DNA from: Mariannaea sp. PMI_226 | Taxonomy: Eukaryota > Ascomycota > Sordariomycetes > Hypocreales > Nectriaceae | DNA: 64,000 nucleotides | Assembly: GCA_024336345.1 (NCBI GenBank) | Contig: JANFOG010000002.1 | Coordinates: 3,968,001 to 4,032,000 of the forward strand | Direction: 5' to 3' | In this document: positions 21,840-34,226 of the stretch, piece after piece | Layout of the letters: each line of letters starts with the position of its first letter | How positions within the stretch are numbered: position 1 is the first letter of the stretch | Notes under the pieces: model-generated | What the model was told of the DNA's origin: nothing | What the model saw: the letters and a program-made list of their open reading frames with translations, nothing else | The model's database searches: none | Position numbers and translations under genes: made by a program

Positions 21840-23502
21840 TTAGTTGAGATCTTCAGGCAAGGGTAAAACTCTGGGGGAGGGGGCATTTACGAATCTGGTG
21901 TTTAGCTCCGAGATATTCTTGACTCCGAGAAGTCTCATACATGTGGCAGTCTCAGCCTCGAGAACTGATTTTGAGAGATTTCGTGTGAGCAAAAATACTG
22001 TTTTCATCTTTTCATCCTTTGGGACGCAATAACTTACTCTCCAACACACGTTCGACACCTGCCTGGCCGCCAGCACCGAGGCCGAACAGCGCAGCTCGTC
22101 CGATGCCCACTCCACGGGCACCGAGGCAGAGAGCCTTGACGACATCCGTCCCCCGCTTGATACCACCATCGACATATATCTCTAATCTGCTGAGCACTTC
22201 AGGGCAGTACTTGCGAACCTCAAGCAGCGTATGGATTGCAGGAGGGGCCGTGTCAAGTGCACGACCTCCGTGGTTTGACAGAATCACAGCCTTTACTTGA
22301 GGTGCGAACTGAGCAGCCATGAAAACATCTTCGTGGGTCTGTACACCCTTCAGAACGATGGGCAGGTCAGTGTGTGCTGCCAACCAAGGCAACGTCACCT
22401 TCCATGTCAAATCTGCAGCGGTACCGAAAAAGAGTTGCTGTCCTACGCCTCCCTTGGCGGGCGTGGCCTCGCCGCTGGCAGGGCTCGTGTCTGAGAAATC
22501 AAAGTTGGATTTCTCGTCAAGCTCACGCTTCCCGGGGACAGGGGCGTCGAGTGTCAATGTGATGAACTTGTAGTGGTCACGCATGGCGTTGATGCGCCTG
22601 AGCATAGCCTCGCTCTTCTCGCGGTGATTCTGGACATAGAGCTGCCATCCAAAGACCTGGTCGGGACTGGCGCCCTGGACAATCTGTTCAGGAGTCATGG
22701 ATGCGTTATTGGAGACCATTTGCATGGCATTGAATCGGGCACAGGCCTTGGCAATGCCATGTTCACCGTCGGGGTGAGCCAGACGGGCCATGGCAGCCGG
22801 TGCTACAAAGATTGGGATGCCAACCTTGTGGCCAAGGAAGGTGGTGGACAGGTCGCAAGCTGTGCAGTCGACAAACACGCGAGGGCGGAGAAGAATTTGC
22901 TGGTAAACAAGGTTGTTGAACGACTTAGACCTCAGGTCATCGCTGGCAGAGAAGTAGTAGGCCCATGCCTTCTTCGAGATACGCTTGGTTGCCTCAATTT
23001 CGATCTCATCGAGGTTCATGAGAGAACCCAACGGCGGCGGCTGATCTGATTCTTTGCCCACTTCTTCCGCAGTAACTTCGGGTTTGGGCAGAGATTCCTT
23101 GTTGATAGTTCCAAGGCAATCCTCAGGCCGTAAGTGCTCCTCTAAAGTACCAGGTGGGTGAACGGGATCATATTCCTTAGTAGCGTCCTTACCGGCTAGT
23201 TTGAGAATAATTCTCTGACCGCCAGGGTGCTCAGGCAAGAAATTAGTGACATCGTAGACCTTATCGTAGAGTACAACCCAGCAGCTGTCCTTTGTGTTGT
23301 GTTTGGCAACTACCAATCGGTTGTTAGTTATCGTTTCGGGGTGATGTTGAATGCTTTTGAGATACCGAAATCCCATATATTAGAAGGCATTGATGGTAAT
23401 TGAAGGGCGTAGTTGTAGATTGAATATGGGACAAAAGAACTAGCGATGAGGGTGATAAAAGAAAGGGCACATACCTTCAGACGCGTCAAAAATCTTGCTC
23501 AT
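21840..23502 (-). CDS. cyb2: L-lactate dehydrogenase (cytochrome b2-type flavocytochrome)
   Basis: A 474-residue fusion of a cytochrome b5-like heme domain and an FMN-dependent alpha-hydroxy acid dehydrogenase. It oxidises L-lactate to pyruvate and passes electrons through heme. Exons are 23475..23502, 22038..23309 and 21840..21964. The first splice gives [20 protein letters not shown] and the last gives [20 protein letters not shown]. The heme domain shows the HPGG ligand motif (about residue 36). The FMN barrel has [22 protein letters not shown], the catalytic SNHGGRALD His/Arg pair and [17 protein letters not shown]. Unlike yeast Cyb2, the protein starts almost directly at the heme domain with no presequence, so it may be cytosolic or use another route. 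An in-frame, Ser/Pro/Gln-rich upstream extension exists but looks like leader sequence. Confidence 0.9.
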
Positions 23503-25323
23503 GGTGTCGGAGTTTATCTTTTGAGACGAATGAGAAGACTGAGGGGTTGAGTGAGGGGAGGGAGGAGAAATGAGCTTAGGGGCGGGAGGAAGAGAAGGAA
23601 TAGAGGGTGAAAATGGAGATTGAGACTGAGGTTGAGGTTGAGATTGAGATTGAGGTTGGGAAGAGGATGAGGATGAGGATGGAGATGAGAATAGAGGCAA
23701 TTGAAGGTGGGCGGTTTGGCCGGTTGTGGTCTGAAACAGGAGGCTATCGTCGGTTTGGTGAGGAGGAATTAGACGAAAAGGCTGAGCCGAAGAGACTCGC
23801 GCACCATTCACCCGTTGCATTGGGGGGTGTTGCAGGCAATTTGGGGGCCAAGGGGGGGGTTGGAGGAGGCTCTCAATGGAAAGAAAGGCAGTTGGGGAGA
23901 TAGAGAGATGGGGGAGGACGAAAAGGAAGAAAGGCGATGGGCCAGAGAGGCTGAGATGAGATGACAGCAATTGTTTACAATCAGAGAGGAGGAATTCAAG
24001 GAAGCAACGGAAAGCCGACAGTGCTAGTAATAACTTGGACCCAATTGACTCTCACGCAAGTTGCTCGGGAAGAATTGCAAGTGGTATCTTGGGAGTTTGG
24101 AAACGTTTGCTCGTCAGCGGGTTTGCTCCGGGCCACTGGGGAAGCTTAGCTATCAGAAACGTCCGATCAATGAATGGTTCGCTCGCTCTGGATTGCTGAA
24201 TTGATCATGACAAGCGCATACGGCAACGGGGCCCAATCGCAGCATTGGCAATTAATCAATTGAGAGCTCCTCTCTCTCTCTTCCCCCCCAAACCCCAAAC
24301 CTTTTGGGCTTCGGACTGGACGCCGAAGAGATCCGCCGCCGCCGACGCGATCCGAACTAGTGTGGCAACTTTGTCAGGACCAGAAAAAGTAGGTACCTAC
24401 AGTAGGTTGACTGTGCAGAACTGTACCTGCCTATGGTAGGCAAGGTACCTAGCTTTCCACTGACCGCCCGATCATTGAGCATAGTAGACTACCTACAGTG
24501 ATATGGGGACAACTCCACTACTGTAATAACCTAAGGAATGGATATGGTGATTTAACTGAAATGGCAACTTTTCCCTATTGACAGCATGAATCCGTTGCCG
24601 GGATTGGAACCATTGATGATGATTGCTGTATTGTATTAGTTCCTGGTGTTTGTGCGTGGCTTTCGCAGAATAGAAGAGAGCATTCCAGTGTTATAAATCG
24701 AGAAGAATTGAAAATAAAATGAAACAAGAAAGGACTTGAAGAAATGACGATCGCTATCTAACCCTACAAGCATCTACATCTCCGCCATTCTCTTCATCCC
24801 CAGTAGTATATATCACGGTACAGCATAGACAAGAGCCTGCCCCCTCCCGTTCATCCTCAACATCGATTATATGCGTACCAATCAGATCGCTGTTGAGATC
24901 CCGGGCGGCCAAATGTTCCCCTACCCTTCTCAGCGTTGAAAAAAAAATAGAAACAAAAATACACAAGGGTCTGCCTGACCTGGCCAATCTACACTCTACG
25001 TACCTTAAAACCCTGCAGCCCATTTCCTGGACAGGGTGACACAGTACCGCCACACCCGATATTTCCGCCTCCCCCTCACTCCCCCCCCGCCACAACTCAT
25101 CAGCCTCATGCCGCATGAGATCATCGGTGGTGGCAGCTCCATGCGGATAAGGGAAAAAAAAAACAAGAGACCCCAAATCTCCGTGACATCTCTCGGTCTT
25201 TTGTTTTCTGAACAACGCAACCTATTTTCTTGTGTGTACGAGTCCACCATCATAAATATCTATTTTTTCTTTATCCAAGATCCTTACAAACCCCTTCAAG
25301 ACCAGAAATTCTATTCCACTATT
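23503..25323. promoter_or_regulatory. Divergent promoter region of cyb2 and jac1
   Basis: About 1.8 kb between divergent starts. The part next to cyb2 is purine-rich on the plus strand and holds a degenerate TGAGAT/TGAGGT hexanucleotide repeat (23613..23693). The middle has several AGGTA/TACCT motifs (24391..24500). No gene is recognised. Confidence 0.5.
23613..23693. repeat. Degenerate TGAGRT hexanucleotide repeat
   Basis: Repeated TGAGAT, TGAGGT and GATGAG units in the 5' flank of cyb2. Read on the minus strand in the cyb2 frame they would encode alternating Gln-Pro/Gln-Ser. Confidence 0.8.
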
Positions 25324-26169
25324 ATGCGACCTTCCATCACTTCCGTCGCCGTGCGCGACATCTCTCGGCTTTGTGTCCGATGTCGACTCCGAGTTCGCCG
25401 AACATCTTCACTCGCCGCCTCATCATCGCCATCCACTACGCGGCGTCCGTCCGCAGTCGCGACAGCGATTGCAGCCCCCAAGCTGCTGCCCGGCCGTGTC
25501 GCCGTAGTCGCCGCTGCCGCAACTCAGAGCCTCTCCTCGCCGACATTGTTACAGGCCCGCGGTGCGGCATCCAGCGCCTCCGCAGCAGCCTTTGCCGCTG
25601 CTTCAGAGTCCTCGCCGCCACGAGCATCGCCGCCCCGGACGCACTATGATCTGTTCCCCGAGACCCTGCCCGAGGGCCCTCCGCCGGCAGGCCACTTCCC
25701 CATCGACTCCCGCGCCCTGCGTCGCGAGTTCCTGCGCTTGCAGGCACGAGCTCACCCGGACATGCACCGGGCGGAGGATAAGGCCCGGGCAGAAGCCACG
25801 TCGGCGCGCATCAACGAGGCCTATAAGACGTTACTAAACCCCTTGCTGCGCGCCCAGTACCTGCTGTCCCTGCGCGGCGTCGATGTCGCCAACGATGAGT
25901 CCCTCAAGGTCGAGGAGCCCGGATTGCTGATGCAGGTGCTCGAGGCCCGCGAGGAGATCGAAGACGCCCACTCCGAAGCCGACCTGGAGGTGCCTCGTGC
26001 CGAGAACGATGCTCGCATCGCGGCAAGCGAGGAGGCGTTAGAGCATGCCTTCAAGCACGATGATGTCGAGGCCGCCAAGCACGAGGCCGTCCGTCTGCGC
26101 TACTGGGTCAACATCAGGGAGAGCCTGGACAACTGGGAGCAGGGCAAGGAGATTGTGCTGCAGCACTAA
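25324..26169 (+). CDS. jac1: Mitochondrial J-type co-chaperone JAC1 (HscB/Hsc20)
   Basis: A 281-residue single-exon protein. JAC1 delivers the Isu scaffold to the mitochondrial Hsp70 Ssq1 during Fe-S cluster transfer. The N-terminal 100 residues are Arg/Ser/Ala-rich with almost no acidic residues, a long mitochondrial presequence. The J-domain follows, starting THYDLFPETLP and containing FLRLQARAHPDMH with the essential HPD (about residues 143-145), then SARINEAYKTLLNPLLRAQYLL. The C-terminal HscB oligomerisation region contains LLMQVLEAREEIEDA and ends LRYWVNIRESLDNWEQGK, both family hallmarks. The ATG at 25324 was chosen because the in-frame sequence upstream does not look like protein and this start opens a good presequence. 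The gene is GC-rich relative to its flanks. Confidence 0.93.
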   Translation: MRPSITSVAVRDISRLCVRCRLRVRRTSSLAASSSPSTTRRPSAVATAIAAPKLLPGRVAVVAAAATQSLSSPTLLQARGAASSASAAAFAAASESSPPRASPPRTHYDLFPETLPEGPPPAGHFPIDSRALRREFLRLQARAHPDMHRAEDKARAEATSARINEAYKTLLNPLLRAQYLLSLRGVDVANDESLKVEEPGLLMQVLEAREEIEDAHSEADLEVPRAENDARIAASEEALEHAFKHDDVEAAKHEAVRLRYWVNIRESLDNWEQGKEIVLQH

Positions 26170-27012
26170 GTTTAGCCCTCCCCAGAGAGGAAACAAATAA
26201 GACCTGAGCTAGAAATCCGAGGCAGTGCCAGGAGCAAAAGTCAGGTTCCATAAACCAAATAGTTCGATGATGAAAAGTCGGCGCCGTACCCGGAGATGCG
26301 GTAGTGGCAGTGGTGGGGACATTATTCTGTGCAGGGCGCCGGCACGGACGACATGGGATGGCCTCTGCCGTCATCCCCGATGCAAAAGTGGCCTGATTTG
26401 ACTGGTTTTTGCAGCATTTGGTCAATTCAAATGCTTTGTGCATAGAGCCAAAGCAAGCGTTGGAGTGTGTAAATACATGGTGGGAAAACAAGCCAACACC
26501 CCCATCCCTCAGGAGTTTTGAACCCTGATGTACTTCTATCTGAACATATCCTGGAAGCCATGAGCATATGGATCTAACGTTAACAACTGTATTATATAGT
26601 TCCTTGGGCCGTTGTTCCAAGGTCTCAGTCTTCAAATAAGATGGACTCTATGCCTCTCGATATGATATTTGACATATGTAAAATGCGTTCCCCATGAATG
26701 ATTTCAAACAGTACATTTGAGAAAGTGTGCAGCTTGGTTTCGCTTTGTTCGCATTAGGGGTAGGCAAGAGGGCAAAGCTGAGTATCCAAAAAAACAGAAG
26801 AGGCAAATTGCCTCAACTCGCTGTTGTGACTTATATTCAACTTTTCATCATCATATCTTATTCATATAATCCTACACGCCATGGTGGGCGGGCACCGTGG
26901 CCCGCACATGGTACATTTCTTGCCCACTTCCTGTTCATGCCTTGGCTTGCCCCATCGGGGCACAACGTATTTCGAAAATAAAAAATTAAAAATAAAGAGA
27001 GCAACAGTAATA
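26170..27012. other. Convergent intergenic region
   Basis: About 840 bases between the 3' ends of jac1 and palF. Short open frames on the minus strand lack coding character. No other feature is seen. Confidence 0.5.
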
Positions 27013-29677
27013 TCACCGCCGATAGGCCGGTAGCTCCTCTACATCTTCTCGGCCGTCGCCGGTTCTAGGCGGTGCCGGCCTGGGCCCCAGGCCTGGAAAA
27101 TCATCCAGATCATCGAGCATCGGTGCACTTGGCGCAGATGGAGCTTCGTATGTGGCATCCCTGGATGTTGAGGGACCGCTGTCCCTCTGATCTTCGTCTA
27201 TTGGGAAGTCTGGTGGTGCGCTTGCTTCATTCATCATCCGACGGCGTTCGAGTTCCTGCTTATCCTCAAAAGCTCCATCAGGAGGCGCCGTCGCAGTAAG
27301 GTCTTCTTCTGTAGGCGCCGATGGACCGTCGGGAGCGTTCGTAGCCGCACTTTGAATGTCGTCAAGACGTGGTGTTCGAGGTACATCATCTGCATCATAT
27401 ATATCATCGTTATTGTTGCTATTAGACGGCCCTGCCTCCGGTGCCGCGGGAGGTGCACTGGGTAACAGTCTGGTCTCAGCTTGGCGTATCTGTTCTTTTT
27501 CCGACAATTCATTCTGCTCTGGTATTTGGGGCGGAGGAAAGTACGCAGGAGCTGCGGCTGGAGAAGAACCGTTGCCAGTTTGAAAGCTCTGTGGTGACAT
27601 TTGCAATGGATGTGAAGGCGTTGATGGAGTGAGCAGGGAGTACGGAGGTTGCGGAGGAAGGATAGTAGGGGGCTGTCGTGTCCCGTTCAGATGAGGCGGC
27701 AAATAGCCCGTGGGAAAATTCTGGCCATTCGGGCGATATTCATATGGGATTTCCTGATCGAATCCAATTTCTGTTCGACTGTGGTCGTCATCGTCGCTCT
27801 CTTGTACCTGTATTCTCCGTGGTGAAAGCGACGCTCTTGACCTCTTCCGGCCTCGCGATGAGTCGGTTGTGCCCACCAATATCTCCAGTGAGACCGAGAT
27901 AACTCCCTTCTCGCGCCTGAGCTGCGATGTATCGGCAATGTTATTCCCTCTCATGGGGCCATAGAATGATGAAGTGTTTGATTCCGTTCCTGTTCCGTGA
28001 CTATAAGATCCGAATCTGGATGATGCTCCCCCCTGTAACTGGTTTGCCAACCTTCCGCCAAGATCAACGACAACCTCTACCAGGTACTTGAAACTGATCA
28101 TGTCTCCAGGCACTCCCTTAATGGTCGGAAATGAGTCATCTGGCAATTTGACAGACATTGTCACCGTTGTTTGTAAAGTCGTCGGGTCGATAATCAATGG
28201 TGCTGTATTTTGGTCCAGGTCTTTGCGAAATATGCTCGTTGAACTTGAAGATGATAGAGATAGACCGCCGAGACCAGTCCGTGATCGCGGATACACGTCA
28301 CCTTTTTCTGCCAATCTTCTCTCTTCTTCAGTCAAATCTTCATTGAATAAAGCTTCCGGAGGGGCGCTGTCGATCTTGCCCTGCCGATAAAGAGTCACGA
28401 TGACTCCTGTCATACTCTTGACTCGCTTGATATGTTGAACAGAAATTCGAACTGTGACTGCGTCGCCGGGCAAGCAACCCCCTCTCAAAAGCTCGATAGT
28501 TGCCGTTATTGTCTTCTTGTCTACTGCCTGCTGCTTTGCCGAAGCTGATGATGGCAGAGCACCCATATGGGCCAATGAAGCAACGTCGTTGCGGCTGATG
28601 TTAGTGCTGGCACTCTCACCGCTGATCTCACTCCTCACATCACTTTGTATTGGACTTCGCGCGTATGTCCCCGAGCCAGGGTCACGAGCTTCCTCGCTAG
28701 GGCTGGAGTCGATTTGCGAGGTGCTGTCGGTCTGCTCGGGGGTAGCCTCGGCTACTTCTTCTGTCGCCTTTTCTATCATTGACGACTTTTTTCTCCTCGT
28801 GCGCTTCGATATTGGTTCTAGAAATATCGTTCGTGGTCTCGGTGCCTGTAGCAATCCTATATCTACATTCTCTGCCAACATGACTTTCCTGTCGCATGAG
28901 AGAGTTGGCGCAATCGACGTTGGTCTGGTGAGAGTTGCCGTGATATTATATGAGATGGTCCCTCGCTCAAACTGTCCCAAGGTTAGCCGTTCAGATTCCC
29001 CCCCGGGGTAGATCTTTGGAAAGACATACTTCAATACTGCTGGGCAAACCCTTCTGCGGAAATACCAGATCAAAGCCAAACTCATACTTGCCGGCATCTA
29101 ATCTCCCCTCACCACTCAATACCTGCTCGTCTTGGAATAGACTGGCCAAGCCATTGCCATGGTAGCGTGGCCGCATTGAACCGCCGCCTTGTGGTAGGAC
29201 CGTTGCACCCTTCGTCTTAGCGACGGCGGCAGGGTCCTTGAGAACGCGTACATAGCCATGTAAAGACACAACGAGGTGAGTAAAACGGATAGGCTTTACT
29301 ACCACCAAGACGACGGCGCCGCGGACGTGATCACCAGCGACACATCTACGGTGCGGCTCATCCGACCGAATATGAAAATCCGTAACATTGCGGTTCCGGC
29401 TGCGTAGGGGAAGAGAGAGGGGCCGGCTCAGACGCGATAGGAAACCTGGGCGCGAGGATGACGATGAAGGCGGCTGCGGTTGCGGCTGCGGCTGTGGCGG
29501 GGAAGAGGTGGATAGAGCGGGCGATGATGTCGCGTCGATGGTATCGGTTGGGGAACTCGAACTAGTAGCGGTATGATTATTTACAGTCGAAGAGGAGTTG
29601 GTATTCGAGTTGCTGTTGGAGAGCGGCGTAGAGAATCTTGACTGTTGGCCCATTCCCGAATTCGGTGCCGAAGGCAT
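27013..29677 (-). CDS. palF: pH-response arrestin palF/RIM8
   Basis: An 868-residue arrestin-like adaptor from exons 29030..29677 and 27013..28971, joined as LPSSIE-FERGTISYN across a 58-base intron. PalF/Rim8 binds the ambient-pH sensor PalH at the plasma membrane and recruits ESCRT components so that the PacC/Rim101 regulator is processed under alkaline conditions. The N-terminus is Ser/Pro/Gln-rich. The arrestin N domain starts near DFHIRSDEPHRRCVAGDHVR and VVKPIRFTHLVVSLHGYVRV. The arrestin C half includes RGGCLPGDAVTVRISVQH and VPGDMISFKYLVEVVVDLGG. The long Pro/Ser-rich tail contains several short Ser-Ala-Pro-Ser-Ala-Pro-like repeats and ends in ELPAYRR. The blocks and length match the filamentous-fungal palF proteins. 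Only two exons are needed to keep the whole frame. Confidence 0.9.
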
Positions 29678-31179
29678 GAGAGCCGGGTCCAGATCAAGAT
29701 GTCCCAGACGTGTTCAGGTTCGAGAAGTGAGATGCGCAAATGGCGATGTCGATCCAGGGTCATGCAACGTGGGCGTGGGTCGGGGATTGCGAGCCTTGTT
29801 GTCCGTTGGGCGCCGAGGGGGGGACGGAGGAAGAGTAGGCGCGTTTCAACGACGTCAGTGTCGCGAATCGTTGAGGAGAGGGAGAAGAGGGAGGGAAAGG
29901 GGACGGATGGGACGGAGGAGAGCAGAGACATCCAAGGGAGAGGGAAGAAATGGAAATGAAGAGGGAGAGGGAGAGGGGGGGAGGAAGGGAGAGGAGGAGG
30001 TAAATTAGAAGTGTCAAGGGAGAGAGGGCAATAGAGTGTGAAGATATGGAACTCAAGAATAATCCAAGAAAAGGCCCCAGATCGGGAGTCGTCCTGCTGT
30101 GCTGGACCAGAGCGCGAAAGTGGAGGTGGAGGGGGAGGACCGCCCACTCACCCACTCCTAACCTACCCAACTACGGATGACAGATGGGGTAGGTAACCTG
30201 GAATCATGGATGGAGCCGTGGGCGCGAAGCGATGATTCTAACTTAATGGAACGTGCTTACATAGGAGCTAGGAAGTCAAGGACCAGCATACCCAAGTACC
30301 CTGCTTGGGCATATCAGCACAGTTGATTTTTCCCTAATACAGTACGGAACTGTGCCCTTTTAGTATCATGGTATGCGGCGTTCGTCCCGTTGTTGCAAAG
30401 TATTCAATACGAGAAAGCCCCCCCCCTCCATTTCCCTCCCCAATCATAGGTGGAATCTTCAGCAGCTTTTTCTTGCCTTGGTTGGGTCCAGGAAGTTTCG
30501 ATAGTTCAATTGCGGGAGAGGAGCAGCGCAGTGTAAATGGCCCTATAAGTTTCCATTTTAGGGGCGATCCAGAGGGGGACCCAACCAGGAAAATGCATCT
30601 CCATGGCTCTCCCCTAGCAACTAACTACTTCTAAACGTAACGTAATGCTTCCTTCGAATTGTACTCCTCGAGGCCGCAACGGGGGCGGCGGCTTACCTTG
30701 GATGCCTTGGGTACCTTAATTACCGAGCAACCCGAGTTTGCAAGCAGCAAGGGTAGATATTGGGTACCTTTCTATCAATCTCACTGGCCTCTCTGCCATC
30801 CCCCCTCTTCACGTCAGTACAACCCAGCCCCAACTGCTAGGCCACGTCGCCAGGGTATCTCGGTCTCGGTCTCTGCTTCTGGACCATTCATGGCCAGCTG
30901 TGGGCCGCTTTCTATTTGGTAATAGGGTCTGTCATGTGTTCTGTGTTTTACTACTGTGTATTGTTGGGCCTGGGAAAGTCATGTACTCGTCTGGGGCGCG
31001 TGTGTGAGCGGTTTCGGGTAGTGCGAGAAAGAAAGGGAGAAATTTGGGAAAAAAGATGGGAAGAAAGAAATAAAGCAGGCAAGCAAGAAAACGAAGGATA
31101 AAAGAAACAGAAAAAGATGCACATATAAGCTATCAGTTATTAGGATAGCAGTAATTAGTTAGTAGGAAATAATAGTTGG

Positions 31180-31201
31180 CTACCTACCTATAGGTAGGTA
31201 G
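31180..31201. repeat. 22-base perfect palindrome of TACCT/AGGTA units
   Basis: CTACCTACCTA followed by its exact reverse complement, then further AGGT copies to 31208. Read directly. Confidence 0.95.
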
Positions 31202-31670
31202 GTAGGTAAATAATGCCACTATCAGCCCCTACTGTAGGTACCTTAGCTTTTTGAGATCAGGCCTGCATATGCCAAGCTTTCGCGGGTTACCGCTCGTGCC
31301 AAGAGAAAGCTTGGTTCTGTTCCCGTGTTAGGGGGGGGGGGCCTTTACCGATGGATTTCAAGGTACAGTATTCATACCGAGGTCATTTCTAGCATCATTT
31401 GCATCCTAGAGAGCAAGGAGAAAGGCTCGTCCGTCTTCTTCTCTCTACCGCTTTCTTCTTATTCTTATTCATTTCCCCTTGATTTTGAGGTCCATCTCCG
31501 CTCGACCGGATTCATCGGCGCCATCAACAAGCTCTTGTATGTGTTCCACCCGCCAAGGAGCAAACTGCAAGGAGCAGATTACAAGGAGCCAGGTTGTTTC
31601 CTCAGCGGGGTAGTGGACAGAAACCCAAGCCTTTCCTTTACAGATCTACTATACTACTATACATCATACG

Positions 31671-31686
31671 TACGAAGTACTTCGTA
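31671..31686. repeat. 16-base perfect palindrome (TACGAAGTACTTCGTA)
   Basis: Self-complementary over 16 bases, made of two overlapping copies of the TACTTCGTA nonamer that recurs elsewhere in the window's intergenic DNA. Confidence 0.95.
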
Positions 31687-32336
31687 TTTTGTTATGGGAA
31701 AAAAAAAAGCGCGTGTCTATCGTATGCTTGTGGAGTGGTGGTCTTAATAGGAAAGCAGCGCAAGGGCTCAGCCTCAAATACACAACCAACCAGAACATCA
31801 AGTGTCTGTCTCGTCATTGGCAGCTTTGCAGAAGTTCTCATTCTGCATGCCCCTGCTTGCCTGCCCACCCACCGCTGTAACATCGAAATATGCATAATTC
31901 CTCCAGGGAGGCCGGACCATGTCCTCATCTGATCCTTGACATGTCTCTTCCCTCCTTGGCACGACATAACGACTATCTACGTATATACACCACTTCTCTC
32001 GTTCCTCATTGTCTACCTTCACATGAAGAGAGAATTTTGTATTTGGTAATGGTATTATTGGCACGAGTCTTTTATTCTTCTCCTTATTTTCTATTCGGGG
32101 TATTCATAATGTCGTGATCCTTCTCTGACGCATCAATGCGTACTCCTAACTAGTACAGGGACCCAATGCGCCCTTGCCGAGAATCCTGTCCCGGCATGTG
32201 AAATGCAAAATCAACACCATGTCAAATAAGACCAATTCAACCGTATCCGTGATCCTTGCCATGGCCGCAGTCATATCAGCTCTATAAACGCCTTCCGATG
32301 CAATATATCATCCACATATTATACACACCGTCTATA

Positions 32337-34226
32337 TTAATCCAATGCCTCGCCGCTCAAAATGCTCTTGAGGATGCCCGCACCCACACCTTCTGCAACA
32401 GCCTCAATCTCCTTCTCCCCAGCACAGCTCGTGATTCGTCGCTCGTCGCCGCTGGGTGCCGCAGCCTTCCGACCTCTCTTACTAGGGGTCTGTGGTGTTA
32501 CAAAGCTGCCGCCTTTACCAGTCGATGCATTGACTAACCCCAGTGTTTCCAAGCTGCCCACGACCTCTCGGAATTCGGAGCTTGACAACGGGTGAAGAAC
32601 TGAATCTCGGGTACAGAGTTGGCAGTAGGCCTCGAACAAAACCTTGACAGTGGGTGCCATCCAGGATGACTTGGATGATGTAGAGAGGCCACTAGCCATT
32701 TTAGCAGCTGCTCGGTTTCGTTTCTCGTATGCAACTAGTGCACACAAGGCAGCCTTCTGCTGCAGGTTCAGCGCCTTGAGACGCTGAGTAGTGCCGTTGC
32801 TGAAAGCAGCTGCTGTCACTTTATTGAGATGACCAATCGAAGCTCGAGGGGCCGTCTCCGCTGTGAGTTCTTTGAGCGATGTGGCCATAATTTGAACAAT
32901 GCTTCGTGACCCATTCCCAGCGGCTCCGTTGATGTTCTCGCCCAGAGGCCGCTTGGAGGGTGTCATTTGTAGGAGTTTTTCCCTGGCTTCATCTTCGTGT
33001 TTTGATCTTGTCTCAGCCTCGATGAGATCTAACGCTCGTCGGCAAATCTCAAACGCCTTGCGCAAGTCCCCAGTCTGACTAGACACCTTTCGAGAGCAGA
33101 GCTCAATGGCAGCTGGATGAATAAAAGGGACATAGCTTTCCTTTCCCTCGGGCATCAGTGACTTGAGTCTCGTAGTAATAATGTTCTTGATCTGGGCCGC
33201 GGTGTAGGGGAGGAAAGGAAGGAGATCAGGTTTCAAGTTCTTGGATTTTAAGCGAGGAAGGAATCGATCTGTTAAATCCAGGGCGTTTGCAATGCCAACG
33301 AGGACGAGATGTGATGATTTTTGCAGCGACCATTCAAATACCCGGTACAAACTCTCAAGACCCATGGTGAGGATGTGATCAATTTCATCGAGGGTAACCA
33401 AGAAGACAGTCGATGACTTGGACTTGGGGATGAAACTGGCTTGAAGAGCGGCAATAGCATCGGATTCGGAAACCTCGCTGGCCTGGCCTAGAGCACCGAG
33501 AAGAGTCGTGTAAAGGTCTTTTGACGACTTTATGCTCATGCAATTAATGTAGGCCGACTGTACTTTATTTTGTTCTGAGTACGCTCGGGTCATCTCGGTT
33601 ATCATGGCGCTTTTGCCGGTTCCAGGCGGCCCGCTGACATACAAACATCCATGGGGAGTTGTCGATGAACATCGACCAAGAAATTCGGTTAGTTGATCTC
33701 TTTCAGAATCCCGCCCAACCAGCTGGCCTGGCTCGGCGCTGCGAGCGAACAGCTGGCGCGCGGAATGGTAGACAGTTTGGATGGTGCTGGGAGATAGGGG
33801 TGTTTGGGGAGTCAGTCGCTTGAAGAGTTTGCCCGCCGACATGACAGCATGTCGAGGAGTCGTTGGGGGTACAGCGAGTACATCTCGGTATCGGGGTGTT
33901 GAGGGTGTGACTGGGTTCTTTCTTGCAGATGCTTGGGATGGAGAGCTGCGCGTGACGATAGGGAGATCATCGAAGTCGGCTTTGGCGAGTTCATCCTCGA
34001 GCGGGTCAACATTTTCGTCGTTGTAATGGACCGAGGCGATCTTTGCAAGACGACGACTTCTTTTTGAAGGAGTCTGGACAGGGCTGATATCTTCTGGGTG
34101 GTGGAAGTTAGCAACGAGAATATCCTCCGGTTACTCTTGCCGATGGTTCCCCCTTCCATCATCAAGCACCAACTTACCTCCGTCGTCGATAGCGCGAGTG
34201 CGCTTTCCTAGAGCTGTTCGTACCAT
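32337..34226 (-). CDS. cdc6: DNA replication licensing factor CDC6/Cdc18
   Basis: A 601-residue AAA+ ATPase from exons 34178..34226 and 32337..34093, joined as RAIDDG-EDISPVQTPSKR. Cdc6 binds ORC at origins in G1 and loads the MCM helicase. The N-terminal 120 residues are unstructured and full of candidate CDK sites (SPVQTPSKR, TPSTPR, TTPRH, TPQTPLSPS), plus an early basic patch, as in yeast Cdc6 and fission yeast Cdc18. The ATPase core has Walker A GPPGTGKS (about residue 170), Walker B LDEIDHI, sensor 1 GIANALDLTDRFLPRL and sensor 2 TGDLRKAFEICRRAL. A winged-helix domain with LNLQQKAALCALVAYEKR closes the protein. The first exon encodes only 16 residues. The site density around the N-terminus suggests CDK-controlled turnover, which is inference from the family. 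Confidence 0.95.

Larger units (their letters stand above)
29678..32336. other. Gene-poor interval with palF leader and palindromes
   Basis: About 2.7 kb. The part next to palF (29871..30000) is a purine-rich tract on the plus strand, so a CT-rich leader for palF. A 22-base AGGTA/TACCT palindrome lies at 31180..31201 and a 16-base palindrome at 31671..31686. No gene is recognised; the plus-strand frame at 31325..31747 has no coding character. Confidence 0.5.

Noticed and set aside
31325..31747. 140-codon plus-strand frame starting MLGGGGLYRW
   Set aside because: Begins in a G10 run, aromatic/Ser-rich without domain or splice support; likely chance.
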